From Bradyrhizobium diazoefficiens (lineage in GTDB: Bacteria; Pseudomonadota; Alphaproteobacteria; Rhizobiales; Xanthobacteraceae): DNA of 64,000 nucleotides. A program made the translations under genes and the position numbers. Shown piece by piece: positions 52,648 through 61,633 of this stretch. The notes beneath the pieces were generated by a model. That model was not told where the DNA came from, made no database searches, and saw nothing but the letters and a program-made list of their open reading frames with translations. Within the stretch, counting starts at the first letter, position 1. Every line of letters begins with the position of its first letter. Location: positions 6,912,501 through 6,976,500 of the forward strand of contig NZ_CP067041.1 in the NCBI RefSeq assembly GCF_016599855.1, read 5' to 3'.

Positions 52648-52928
52648 CCCAGGTCCTCGCATAAAAGCCGCGGAAATAGCAGGGTACGCCCGTACCCGCG
52701 GGCGCCACAAGATGGGTCGCGATGATGAACTCTTCAAGACCAAAGCGCGGGCAATGCTCAAGGGAATGCCCTGGCCGGATGGCGGGTTGACACCGCCGTC
52801 TTCGCCTCTCCCCGTTAAGAACGAGGAGCGAAACGAGAGAGCGCCAGCGTCTTCGCACATGACGGGGGCGGGGGGCTCGGCTAGATTACCCCTTACAAAA
52901 CAAGACAAATTATCCCGGGAGGACAGGC

Positions 52929-54083
52929 GTGCATCAGGGACGTGTCGTTTACGGCGCGATTGAGGAGGTCGTGTTCGGCCATCCGGCAACTGAAGCCATC
53001 ATCGGCCAGATGGATCGGCTGGGGACGGGTCGCGCCTTCCTGATGGTCTCGGGCACGCTGAACCGTCAGACCGACGAGATCGCAAAAATCGTGCAGGCGC
53101 TCGGCCCGCGCTGCGCCGGGCTGTTCGATGCCATGCCCGCACACACGCCGCGCGAGGCGGTGATCGCAGCCACTCATGCGGCGCGAGAGGCGGGCGCCGA
53201 CCTGATCGTCACCGTTGGCGGGGGCTCGATCACTGACGGCGCCAAGGCCGTGCAGCTCTGTCTCGCCAACGGCATCGACGACATCGACAGCATCGAGCGC
53301 ATCCGCGTGCATAAGGGCGTTGCGCCGGAGATGACCGCGCCAACCGTGCGTCAGATCAGCGTGCCGACCACGATTGCCGGCGGCGAGTTCTCGTCGATTG
53401 CGGGCGTGACCGACCTCAGCACTCATGTGAAGCAGATGCTGCGGCATCCGCTCGCGGTGCCGCGCGCGACCATCCTCGATCCCGCCATCACGGTGCACAC
53501 GCCGGAATGGCTGTTCCTCTCGACCGGCATCCGCGCCCTCGACCACTGTGTCGAGGCGATCTGCTCGCGTGAGACCCATCCTTACGCGGATGCACAGTCG
53601 GTGAAGGGCCTCGCCATGCTCGCCGACGCCCTGCCGCGGGTGAAGGCCGACCCAAGGGATCTCGACGCGCGGATGGATGCGCAGATCGGCACATGGCTGT
53701 CGATGGGTGCGCTCGCGGCCGGCGTTCCGATGGGGGCGAGCCACGGTATCGGCTATGTCTTGGGCGCGGCGTTCGACGTGCCGCATGGCTACACCTCTTG
53801 CGTCATGCTACCAGCGGTAATGCACTGGAACGCGCGCGACAATGCCGAGCGCCAGACGATCGTCGCCGCCGCGATGGGCTTTCCCGGCCATGACGCCGCC
53901 GACGTGCTCGATGCCTTCATCCGCTCGCTCGGCATGCCGCACTGCCTCGCTGACGTCGGCGTTTCGCCGGAGCATTTCGACGCCATTGCAGCACAGGCGA
54001 TGCGCACGAACTGGATCCCGCACAATCCACGCAAGATCGAGAACCCAGCGCAGCTGCACGAAATCCTGCTTCTTGCCGCATAA
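52929..54083 (+). CDS. Iron-containing alcohol dehydrogenase / maleylacetate reductase-like
   Basis: A 384-residue class III alcohol dehydrogenase-fold enzyme. NAD(P)-binding is shown by IVTVGGGSITDGAKAVQL and the following SVPTTIAGGEFSSIAGVTD; metal ligands are in GIRALDHCVEAICS and GASHGIGYVLGAAFDVPHGY. The combination resembles maleylacetate reductases of resorcinol/chlorocatechol pathways more than ethanol dehydrogenases. The start is GTG at 52929 with GGGAGGACAG upstream. The acyl-CoA synthetase gene follows after 17 bases, indicating a two-gene operon. Substrate uncertain. Confidence 0.85.
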   Translation: MHQGRVVYGAIEEVVFGHPATEAIIGQMDRLGTGRAFLMVSGTLNRQTDEIAKIVQALGPRCAGLFDAMPAHTPREAVIAATHAAREAGADLIVTVGGGSITDGAKAVQLCLANGIDDIDSIERIRVHKGVAPEMTAPTVRQISVPTTIAGGEFSSIAGVTDLSTHVKQMLRHPLAVPRATILDPAITVHTPEWLFLSTGIRALDHCVEAICSRETHPYADAQSVKGLAMLADALPRVKADPRDLDARMDAQIGTWLSMGALAAGVPMGASHGIGYVLGAAFDVPHGYTSCVMLPAVMHWNARDNAERQTIVAAAMGFPGHDAADVLDAFIRSLGMPHCLADVGVSPEHFDAIAAQAMRTNWIPHNPRKIENPAQLHEILLLAA

Positions 54084-54100
54084 ATCCAGCCGGAGGACTG

Positions 54101-55651
54101 ATGTACCCAGGTCTGCATGCCCGCCTGCGCCCGCTGCAACCCGCCTTCATCATGGCTGCGACGGGCGAGGCCGTCACCTATCGCGAGCTTGATGCGCGCA
54201 GCAATCGCCTCGCGCATCTGTTTCGCAAGCAAGGCTTGAAGCGGCTGGATCACTACTCGATCTTCATGGAGAACAATTCCCGTTACCTCGAAGCCTGCGG
54301 CGCGGGCGAGCGCTCCGGTCTCTACTACACTTGCATCAACTCGTTCCTGACGCCGGGCGAGCTCGCTTATCTCCTCGTCAACAGCCAGTCGAAAATCTTG
54401 ATCACATCGACGGCAAAACTCGACATCGCGCGCGAGGCGATCCAGGCCTGTCCGGACGTCAAGCTCTGCATCGTCGCCGACGGCCCCGGCAAGAGCGATC
54501 GAATCGTTGGACTGGCGGAGGTCACCGCCGACCTGCCGAAGACGCCGATCCCTGATGAGTGGCTCGGCACAGCCATGCTCTATTCGTCCGGCACGACGGG
54601 ACGGCCGAAAGGCATCCTGCGGCCATTGCCGAAAGAGCCGCCGAGGCACAATCTGCCGCTGTTCGATTTCCTGACAAAACTCTGGCACTACCGCGAAGGC
54701 ATGGTCTATCTGTCGCCGGCCCCGCTCTATCACTCGGCGCCGCAGGCTGCGGTCAATCTCACCATCCGCATCGGCGGCACCGCGATCATCATGGAGACGT
54801 TCGATCCGGAGCGCTATCTCCAACTCGTCCAGCAATGGAGCGTTACACACACGCAGCTGGTGCCGACAATGTTCTCGCGCATGCTAAAGCTGCCGGAGGA
54901 GGTGCGCACACGCTATGATCTCTCCTCGCTCGAGATCGCGATCCACGCCGCCGCGCCCTGCCCGGCGCTGGTCAAGGACGATATGATCAAATGGTGGGGA
55001 CCAATCATCAACGAATATTACGGCGCGACCGAGGGCCTCGGCTTCACCGCCTGCAACAGCGAGGAATGGCTTAGCCACCGCGGCACCGTCGGCAAGGTCC
55101 TGCTGGGCGACCTCCGCATTCTCGACGAGAACATGCAGCCGTGCCCGACTGGTACACCCGGCCAGGTCTGGTTCAAGACGGCTTCGCCGTTCGAATATTT
55201 CGATGACCCGGAGAAGACCAGGGAGGCGCGCTCGGCCGATGGCAGCATGAGCACGGTCGGCGACGTCGGCTATGTCGACGAGGACCGCTTCCTCTATCTG
55301 ACGGACCGCGCGACCTTCATGATCATCTCCGGCGGCGTGAACATCTATCCGCAGGAATGCGAGAATCTGCTGATCACCCATCCGAAGGTTGCGGATGCCG
55401 CGGTGTTCGGCGTTCCCAATCCCGATCTCGGCGAGGAGGTGAAGGCGGTGGTGCAGCCGATGCCGGGCGTTGTGCCGGGCCCGGCGCTTGCCGAGGAACT
55501 GATCGCCTTCTGCGGGGCCTCGCTGTCGCGGCAGAAGGTGCCGCGCTCGGTGGATTTCGAGAAGGAGCTGCCGCGGCTGCCGACGGGAAAACTTTACAAG
55601 CGGCTGCTGCGCGACCGGTACTGGGGCGACAAGACGTCGCGGATTGTGTGA
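54101..55651 (+). CDS. Acyl-CoA synthetase (AMP-dependent ligase)
   Basis: A 516-residue ANL-superfamily enzyme. The ATP loop is MLYSSGTTGRPKGILRP, the AMP motif EYYGATEGLGFTACNS, the hinge region LYLTDRATFMIISGGVNIYP and the C-terminal catalytic Lys in LPTGKLYKRLLRD. It activates a carboxylic acid, probably a medium-chain or aromatic/cyclic acid, to its CoA ester. Together with the iron-type dehydrogenase it forms a short catabolic operon, followed by a family C repeat. Substrate not predictable. Confidence 0.9.
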   Translation: MYPGLHARLRPLQPAFIMAATGEAVTYRELDARSNRLAHLFRKQGLKRLDHYSIFMENNSRYLEACGAGERSGLYYTCINSFLTPGELAYLLVNSQSKILITSTAKLDIAREAIQACPDVKLCIVADGPGKSDRIVGLAEVTADLPKTPIPDEWLGTAMLYSSGTTGRPKGILRPLPKEPPRHNLPLFDFLTKLWHYREGMVYLSPAPLYHSAPQAAVNLTIRIGGTAIIMETFDPERYLQLVQQWSVTHTQLVPTMFSRMLKLPEEVRTRYDLSSLEIAIHAAAPCPALVKDDMIKWWGPIINEYYGATEGLGFTACNSEEWLSHRGTVGKVLLGDLRILDENMQPCPTGTPGQVWFKTASPFEYFDDPEKTREARSADGSMSTVGDVGYVDEDRFLYLTDRATFMIISGGVNIYPQECENLLITHPKVADAAVFGVPNPDLGEEVKAVVQPMPGVVPGPALAEELIAFCGASLSRQKVPRSVDFEKELPRLPTGKLYKRLLRDRYWGDKTSRIV

Positions 55652-56053
55652 GGGCGCTGCTGCGTGTCATGCGCGAGCAAGCGTTGCAAGCTCCGCTGTC
55701 GTCCCGGGCAAGCGTAAGCGCAGACCCGGGACCCATACTGCCAGGGAGACGTTGCGGCGCGAACTGCCAACCACGAGTCTTCGCCAAACCACGTCCTGTG
55801 GCTATGGATCCCGGATCGGCGCGCGCTTGTCCGGGACGACGGCGGAGTTTGTAGATGCGACTGCGCACAGCATTCGCACAGGAACCGTGACTTCGCACCT
55901 GCACTCTCACAATATGAGAAGTCGCCGCGTGCGGCCTTCCGTCATCCGAATTGTCGAGACGGCACGCGGCCTTGCCGGTTGCCTCCCTCCACGCGGCTCG
56001 GCTATCCTCGGTCAAACAGGCCACAAAAGGCCGATGTCCAGGGAGGACCGAGG
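55652..56053. other. Intergenic region with repeat C and Dpp-operon promoter region
   Basis: The family C repeat covers 55698-55840. The 213 bases that follow contain no gene; they precede the peptide-type binding protein gene, whose ribosome site is GGGAGGACCGAGG. TCCGTCATCCGAATTGTCGA and other short motifs are seen but no clear operator. Confidence 0.5.
55698..55840. repeat. Repeat family C copy
   Basis: GTCGTCCCGGGCAAGCG, CGGGACCCATACTGCC, the centre CGAGTCTTCGCCAAACC, then CTATGGATCCCGGATCGGCG and CGCTTGTCCGGGACGAC. It is the closest full-length relative of the copy at 37449-37609. Confidence 0.85.
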
Positions 56054-57652
56054 ATGCGGAGCGTGTGGGCGCTCGCCGCGACGGCGGCGCTATCTTTGCT
56101 GGCGTTTTCGACCGCAACATTCGCCGGCGAGCCCAAGCAGGGCGGTATCCTGCGTGTGTATCACCGCGACAGCCCGGCGAACGCGTCCATCCTCGAGGGT
56201 GCGACCTATTCGATCAACGTGCCCTTCATGGGGGTGTTCAACAATCTCGTGATCTATGATCAGCACATCGCGCAGAACAGTCCTGACACGCTCAGGCCTG
56301 AGCTGGCCGAAAGCTGGTCGTGGAGCAGCGACAACAAGAAACTGACGTTCAAGCTCCGCCAGGGAGTCAAATGGCATGATGGCAAGCCGTTCACATCGGC
56401 CGATGTCAAGTGCACGTTCGATCTGCTGATGGGCAAAGCGCAGCAGAAGCTGCGACAGAATCCGCGCAAGGCCTGGTACAACGAAGTCAACGACGTCACG
56501 CCCAACGGGGATTTCGAGGTCTCCTTCGACCTGAAGCGGCCGCAACCCTCGCTGCTGGCGATGCTCGCTTCCGGCTATACACCGATCTATCCCTGTCATG
56601 TCTCGCCGGCGGATATGCGCACCCACCCGATCGGGACCGGACCGTTCAAATTCGTCGAGTTCAAGGCCAATGAGTCGATCAAGCTGACCCGCAATCCTGA
56701 CTATTGGCGCAAGGGCCGGCCCTATCTCGACGGCATCGAGTACACGATCATCACAAACCGCTCGACCGCGATTCTCGCGTTCGTCGCCGGAAAATTCGAT
56801 ATGACCTTTCCGACGCACATTACCATTCCGCTGCTGAAGGACATCAAGTCGCAGGCGCCGAACGCGGTCTGCGTCGTCGAGCCGACCAATGTCTCGACCA
56901 ATATCATTGTCAATTCGGCCTCCCCGCCGTTCGACAACATCGATATCCGCCGCGCGATGGCGCTGGCGCTCGATCGCAAGGCCTTCGTCGACATCCTGTT
57001 CGAAGGGAAGGCCGACATCGGCGGCACCATGCTGCCCCCGCCGCAGGGCATCTGGGGCATGCCCAAAGACAAGCTCGAGACCATTCCGGGCTACGGCCCG
57101 GACGTGAACGCGAATCGCGAGGAAGCGAAGAAGCTGATGCAGAAGGCGGGCTACGGCCCCGACAAGCATCTGGCGGTGAAGGTTTCGACGCGCAATCTCG
57201 CGGAATATCGCGATCCCGCGGTGATCCTGATCGACCAGCTCAAGAGCATCTATATCGATGGTGAACTGGATGTCGTGGAGACCGCGAACTGGTTCCCGAA
57301 GGTCGCGCGCAAGGACTATATGCTCGGTCTCAATTTGACCGGCAATTCCGTCGACGATCCCGACCAGTCCTTCTACGAGAATTATTCCTGCGGCTCGGAA
57401 CGGAACTACACCAACTACTGCAACAGGGAAATCGAGAAGCTGTTCGACGCGCAGTCGCAAGAGATCGACACCAACAAGCGCAAGCAACTGGTCTGGGACA
57501 TCGACAAGAAGCTGCAGGAGGATGTCGCCCGTCCGATCATCTTTCATGCGCGGGCCGGCACCTGCTGGCAGCCCTATGTCAAGGGGATCACGATCATGTC
57601 GAACAGCTCCTATAACGGCTTTCGCTACGAGGATGTGTGGCTCGACAAGTAG
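56054..57652 (+). CDS. Peptide/oligopeptide ABC transporter substrate-binding protein
   Basis: A 532-residue family 5 binding protein with a signal peptide (WALAATAALSLLAFSTATFA). Mature features are GGILRVYHRDSPANASILEG, KLTFKLRQGVKWHDGKPFTS, the strictly conserved IGTGPFKFVEFKANESIKLT and NPDYWRKGRPYLDGIEY. It captures peptides or other large solutes for the four transporter genes that follow. Start at 56054 with GGGAGGACCGAGG upstream. A hairpin with a T-run and a family E repeat separate it from the permease genes, likely making it more strongly expressed. Confidence 0.93.
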   Translation: MRSVWALAATAALSLLAFSTATFAGEPKQGGILRVYHRDSPANASILEGATYSINVPFMGVFNNLVIYDQHIAQNSPDTLRPELAESWSWSSDNKKLTFKLRQGVKWHDGKPFTSADVKCTFDLLMGKAQQKLRQNPRKAWYNEVNDVTPNGDFEVSFDLKRPQPSLLAMLASGYTPIYPCHVSPADMRTHPIGTGPFKFVEFKANESIKLTRNPDYWRKGRPYLDGIEYTIITNRSTAILAFVAGKFDMTFPTHITIPLLKDIKSQAPNAVCVVEPTNVSTNIIVNSASPPFDNIDIRRAMALALDRKAFVDILFEGKADIGGTMLPPPQGIWGMPKDKLETIPGYGPDVNANREEAKKLMQKAGYGPDKHLAVKVSTRNLAEYRDPAVILIDQLKSIYIDGELDVVETANWFPKVARKDYMLGLNLTGNSVDDPDQSFYENYSCGSERNYTNYCNREIEKLFDAQSQEIDTNKRKQLVWDIDKKLQEDVARPIIFHARAGTCWQPYVKGITIMSNSSYNGFRYEDVWLDK

Positions 57653-57677
57653 CCTGCCAGGCTGAAGAGGTTTTTTT
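57651..57677 (+). terminator. Short hairpin with T7 tract after the binding-protein gene
   Basis: AGCC (57651-57654) pairs with GGCT (57660-57663) around TGCCA, or AGCCTG with CAGGCT, followed at 57671-57677 by seven T. It overlaps the stop codon. The stem is weak and displaced from the T-run, so partial termination or 3'-end stabilisation is more likely than full termination. Confidence 0.35.
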
Positions 57678-57680
57678 GAG

Positions 57681-57746
57681 CATGATCTTGTCGGAAAACC
57701 GCCACGCAATTTGCGCTAACGCGGCCCTCCGGGTCTGGATCATACT
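57681..57746. repeat. Repeat family E copy
   Basis: CATGATCTTGTCGGAAAACC at the left and GTCTGGATCATAC at the right; the left arm is nearly identical to 28331-28350. It sits inside the transporter operon between binding protein and permease genes. Confidence 0.7.
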
Positions 57747-57770
57747 CTAGCGGCCCGCGGAGAGCGAAGG

Positions 57771-58718
57771 ATGTTTGCCTATCTGGTGCGGCGCCTGTTG
57801 CTGATGCTCGTGACCCTGTTCGGGATCTCGGTCGTCATTTTTTTCCTGCTGCGCATCGTGCCCGGCAACATCGTCGACATCCTGTTCGCCGCGGCGGGCT
57901 ATGTCGATCCCGCCGACAAGATCGATCTCGAGAAGCAGCTCGGCATCGATCAGCCGCTGGTGATACAATATCTGCACTGGATCAGCGGCCTGCTGCACGG
58001 CGATCTCGGTTACTCCTACGTCTCGGAGAAGCCCGCGCTTCAAGAGATTCTGCCGCGGATTCCGATCACCGCGCGGCTCGCTGGCCTCGCGCTGCTGTTC
58101 TCGGCGTCGATCGGCATTCCGCTCGGCGTCATCAGCGCCGTCAAGCAGGGCACACGGCTCGACTATGCGCTGCGTGTGGTGAGCTTGAGCGGATTATCCT
58201 TGCCCTCGTTCTGGCTCGGCCTGCTGATCCTCACCGCGGCGGTGGCGATGTTCGGCCAGATACCGATCTTCAATCCCAATCCGGCCACGTGGCTGGAGGC
58301 GTTCGCGACCTACGCGGTGCCCGCGGCCGCCGTCGGCTTTCGCAGCGCGGCGCTAACCATGCGCATCACCCGATCCTCGATGCTGGAAGTGCTGCGGCAG
58401 GACTATATCCGCACCGCCCGCGCCAAAGGCGCATCGGAGACCGCGGTGAATTACCAGCATGCGCTGAAGAACGCGATCCTACCCGTCATCACCGTGATCG
58501 GCATCGAGGCAGCCTTCCTGATCGGCGGCCTGATCGTCACCGAGACCGTGTTCAACATCCCCGGGGTCGCCCGCTTCCTGGTCGAGGCAATCCGTTGGCG
58601 CGATTACCCGATCGTGCAGAACCTCGTGATGCTGGTTGCCGTCGTAGTGGTGAGCGCAAACTTCATCGTCGACATGCTCTACGCCGTGTTCGATCCGCGC
58701 ATCCGGTATACGGACTAG
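57771..58718 (+). CDS. ABC transporter permease (DppB/OppB type)
   Basis: A 315-residue inner-membrane permease with six helices. It starts MFAYLVRRLLLMLVTLFGIS, the usual OppB/DppB opening; the EAA loop is YIRTARAKGASETAVNYQHA and it ends VDMLYAVFDPRIRYTD. With the next permease it forms the translocation channel for the binding protein encoded at 56054. GGAGAGCGAAGG precedes the ATG. Confidence 0.95.
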   Translation: MFAYLVRRLLLMLVTLFGISVVIFFLLRIVPGNIVDILFAAAGYVDPADKIDLEKQLGIDQPLVIQYLHWISGLLHGDLGYSYVSEKPALQEILPRIPITARLAGLALLFSASIGIPLGVISAVKQGTRLDYALRVVSLSGLSLPSFWLGLLILTAAVAMFGQIPIFNPNPATWLEAFATYAVPAAAVGFRSAALTMRITRSSMLEVLRQDYIRTARAKGASETAVNYQHALKNAILPVITVIGIEAAFLIGGLIVTETVFNIPGVARFLVEAIRWRDYPIVQNLVMLVAVVVVSANFIVDMLYAVFDPRIRYTD

Positions 58719-58727
58719 GAGAGACGC

Positions 58728-59621
58728 TTGGCCGTAATCGACTACGATGTTGAACTCAGGCGCGCCGGTGCGCATGCGACCGGCGGCTGGCGGCGCGTGC
58801 TGTTCCTGGCGCAGCGGCACGTGCTGGGCGCGGCCGGGCTCTTTATCATGACACTGTTCGTGCTGACGGCGATCTTCGCCGATTTCATCGCACGCTATGA
58901 CCCGTTGACCGTCGATTCCGCCCACGCGCTGATGCGTCCGAGCCTGGCGCACTGGATGGGCACCGATTCCTTCGGCCGCGACGTGTTCAGCCGCATCATC
59001 CATGGCGCGCGGATTTCGCTTGCCGTCGGCATCGGCTCGACCGCGCTTGGCGGCACGATCGGCGTGATCGTCGGTCTGACCTCCGGCTATCTCTCCGGCT
59101 GGGTCGACCTCGTGTTCCAGCGCATCTCCGACATCCTGCAGGCGCTGCCGCTGCTGGTGCTGGCCCTGATCATGACGGCCGCACTCGGTCCGTCTTTGCC
59201 AAATGTGATCCTCGCCATCGCCATTCCGCTGATCCCGACCGTCTCGCGCGTCACCCGCGCCAACACGCTGGCACTGCGCGAGCTGCCGTTCGTGGAAGCA
59301 GCGAAGTCGATCGGCATGAGCGAGGTACGGATCGCACTCCGCCATGTGCTGCCGAACACGCTGGCGCCGCTGATCGTGCTCGCGACAGCCCAACTCGGCT
59401 CGACCATCTTGACCGAAGCCTCGCTCTCCTTCCTCGGCCTCGGCATCCCCGAACCCTACCCGTCGTGGGGGCGCATGCTCTCGGAATCCGCCGCGGAATA
59501 TGTCCGCACCGCGCCCTGGCTCGTCATCTTCCCGGGCATCGCGATCAGCCTCGCCGTATTCGGCGCAAACCTGTTCGGTGACGCCTTGCGCGACATCCTC
59601 GATCCCCGGCAGCGCGGCTGA
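58728..59621 (+). CDS. ABC transporter permease (DppC/OppC type)
   Basis: A 297-residue permease starting at TTG (58728) after AGGAGAG; no ATG is suitably placed. The N-terminal helix GAAGLFI-like segment reads [20 protein letters not shown], the domain signature [20 protein letters not shown] is typical of DppC, and the EAA loop is [20 protein letters not shown]. It ends [15 protein letters not shown]. The stop overlaps the ATG of the first ATPase gene. Confidence 0.94.
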   Translation: MAVIDYDVELRRAGAHATGGWRRVLFLAQRHVLGAAGLFIMTLFVLTAIFADFIARYDPLTVDSAHALMRPSLAHWMGTDSFGRDVFSRIIHGARISLAVGIGSTALGGTIGVIVGLTSGYLSGWVDLVFQRISDILQALPLLVLALIMTAALGPSLPNVILAIAIPLIPTVSRVTRANTLALRELPFVEAAKSIGMSEVRIALRHVLPNTLAPLIVLATAQLGSTILTEASLSFLGLGIPEPYPSWGRMLSESAAEYVRTAPWLVIFPGIAISLAVFGANLFGDALRDILDPRQRG

Positions 59622-60625
59622 TGGCGAACAAATCCGATCTCGTGCTGGATGTGAAGAACCTGAAGACGGTGTTCTTCACCAATTCGGGGCTCTTTAGGGC
59701 CGTTGACGATATTTCCTTTACCGTCAGCCGCGGCGAGACGCTCGCCATTGTCGGTGAATCCGGCTGCGGCAAGAGCGTGACCGCGCTGTCATTGATGCGG
59801 CTGGTGCCCGATCCGCCCGGTCGTATCGTCGGCGGCTCGGTCTCGCTCGAAGGCACCGACCTGCTCGCGCTGGACGAAGCGCAGATGCGCAAGATCCGGG
59901 GCAATCGCATCTCCATGATCTTTCAGGAGCCGATGACCTCGCTCAATCCCGTCATGCGGATCGGTGACCAGATCGTCGAGGCCGTGCGGCTGCACCGGAA
60001 CATCTCCTCTAAAGAGGCCAAAAACATCGCAGTCGAGATGCTGCGGCTGGTGCGCATCCCCGAGCCGGCGCGGCGTGCGCGGGAATATCCGCACCAGCTG
60101 TCCGGCGGCATGCGCCAGCGCGCGATGATCGCGATGGCGCTGGCCTGCCGGCCGGCGCTGCTCATCGCGGACGAGCCGACCACCGCGCTCGACGTCACGA
60201 TCCAGGCGCAAATCCTGGCGCTGATCCTCGACCTCCAGAAGGAGCTCGGCACCGGCCTCGTGCTGATCACCCACGATCTCGGCGTCGTCGCGCAGACCGC
60301 GCAACGCGTGATCGTGATGTATGCCGGGCGGAAGGTCGAGGAAGCCAGCGTCGAGGCGCTGTTCGCAGCACCGAAGCATCCCTACACGCGCGGGCTGATG
60401 GCCTCAATTCCCGCGGTGCCGGCGTCCGGCGTGGCGGTGCAGGCGCGGCTGAACGAGATTCCCGGCACCGTGCCGTCGCTGGCGCGGCTGCCTAAAGGCT
60501 GCGCCTTTGCGCCGCGCTGCAAGCTCGCGATCAAGCGCTGCGAGGAATCTCCGCCGCTCATCGACTGGGGCGGCGGCCACGTCGCCGCCTGCTGGCGCGC
60601 GGCTGAAGTGGCGGAGGTGGCATGA
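59621..60625 (+). CDS. ABC transporter ATP-binding protein (DppD/OppD type)
   Basis: A 334-residue ATPase: Walker [21 protein letters not shown]-loop [19 protein letters not shown], signature [16 protein letters not shown], Walker [21 protein letters not shown]-loop [11 protein letters not shown]. The C-terminal peptide-transporter extension with clustered cysteines is [20 protein letters not shown], which in this subfamily can bind an iron-sulfur cluster. ATG overlaps the upstream stop, and its own stop overlaps the next gene (ATGA). Confidence 0.95.
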   Translation: MANKSDLVLDVKNLKTVFFTNSGLFRAVDDISFTVSRGETLAIVGESGCGKSVTALSLMRLVPDPPGRIVGGSVSLEGTDLLALDEAQMRKIRGNRISMIFQEPMTSLNPVMRIGDQIVEAVRLHRNISSKEAKNIAVEMLRLVRIPEPARRAREYPHQLSGGMRQRAMIAMALACRPALLIADEPTTALDVTIQAQILALILDLQKELGTGLVLITHDLGVVAQTAQRVIVMYAGRKVEEASVEALFAAPKHPYTRGLMASIPAVPASGVAVQARLNEIPGTVPSLARLPKGCAFAPRCKLAIKRCEESPPLIDWGGGHVAACWRAAEVAEVA

Positions 60626-61608
60626 CCGAAGCGCTGCTCGAAGTCACCGATCTCAAGAAGCACTATCCGGTGCGCGCCGGCGTGCTGCGCCGGCAGGTCG
60701 GCACCGTGCACTCGGTCGATGGCGTTTCGTTCTCGCTTGGCGCCGGCGAGACCCTCGGCCTCGTCGGCGAGTCCGGCTGCGGCAAGTCGACGGTGGCGCG
60801 CAGCGTGCTGCGGCTGATCGAGCCAACCTCAGGCCGGATCTGTCTCGACGGTGAGGATATCACGCATCTGTCGAAGGCGGCGATGCGCCGGCACCGCCGC
60901 TCGATGCAGATCGTGTTTCAGGATCCGTTTGCTTCGCTCAATCCGCGCATGACCGCGGGCGACATTGTCGGCGAGCCGCTCGCGGTCCATGGGCTCGCAA
61001 CCGGCAAGGTCCTGGAAGCGCGCGTCGCAAAACTGTTCGAACAGGTGGGCCTCCGGCCCGACCAGATGCGCAACTTCCCGCATCAGTTTTCAGGCGGCCA
61101 ACGCCAGCGCATTTGCATTGCGCGGGCGCTCGCACTGGAGCCGCGCCTGATCGTCTGCGATGAGCCGGTGTCAGCGCTCGACGTCTCGATCCAGGCGCAG
61201 GTGATCAACCTCCTGATCGATCTGCAACGCCAGCACGGCTTCTCCTATTTGTTCATCGCCCACGACCTCGCCGTGGTCGCCCATATCAGCCACCGCGTCG
61301 CGGTGATGTATCTCGGCCGCATCGTCGAGATCGCCGACAAGGACGAGCTGTTCCGCAACCCGCGGCATCCCTACACCCAGGCCCTGTTGGCTTCGGTACC
61401 TGTGGCCAATCCGTTCGCGAAGAAGCTGGCGCCGCTGGTCGACGGCGACGTGCCGAGCCCGGTCAACCCACCGCCGGGTTGCGCGTTTCACACCCGCTGC
61501 CGGTTTGCGATGGAGCGATGCAGGACGGAGCGGCCGGCGCTGGTGGAGGGGGGCGACGGGCACCGGGTGGCGTGCTTGCTCAATGAGGGGACGGGGCGGA
61601 GCCAGTAA
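60622..61608 (+). CDS. ABC transporter ATP-binding protein (DppF/OppF type)
   Basis: A 328-residue ATPase completing the transporter: Walker [19 protein letters not shown]-loop [19 protein letters not shown], signature [16 protein letters not shown], Walker [21 protein letters not shown]-loop [20 protein letters not shown], and the C-terminal cysteine motif [20 protein letters not shown]. The operon is therefore binding protein, two permeases and two ATPases. The family C repeat that now hosts an IS begins eight bases after its stop. Confidence 0.95.
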   Translation: MTEALLEVTDLKKHYPVRAGVLRRQVGTVHSVDGVSFSLGAGETLGLVGESGCGKSTVARSVLRLIEPTSGRICLDGEDITHLSKAAMRRHRRSMQIVFQDPFASLNPRMTAGDIVGEPLAVHGLATGKVLEARVAKLFEQVGLRPDQMRNFPHQFSGGQRQRICIARALALEPRLIVCDEPVSALDVSIQAQVINLLIDLQRQHGFSYLFIAHDLAVVAHISHRVAVMYLGRIVEIADKDELFRNPRHPYTQALLASVPVANPFAKKLAPLVDGDVPSPVNPPPGCAFHTRCRFAMERCRTERPALVEGGDGHRVACLLNEGTGRSQ

Positions 61609-61633
61609 TTCCGCTGTCGTCCCGGCGAAGGCC

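Noticed and set aside
56090..57709. Minus-strand frame of 539 codons opposite the peptide-binding protein gene
   Set aside because: Shadow of a conserved binding protein; contains no domain and no ribosome site.
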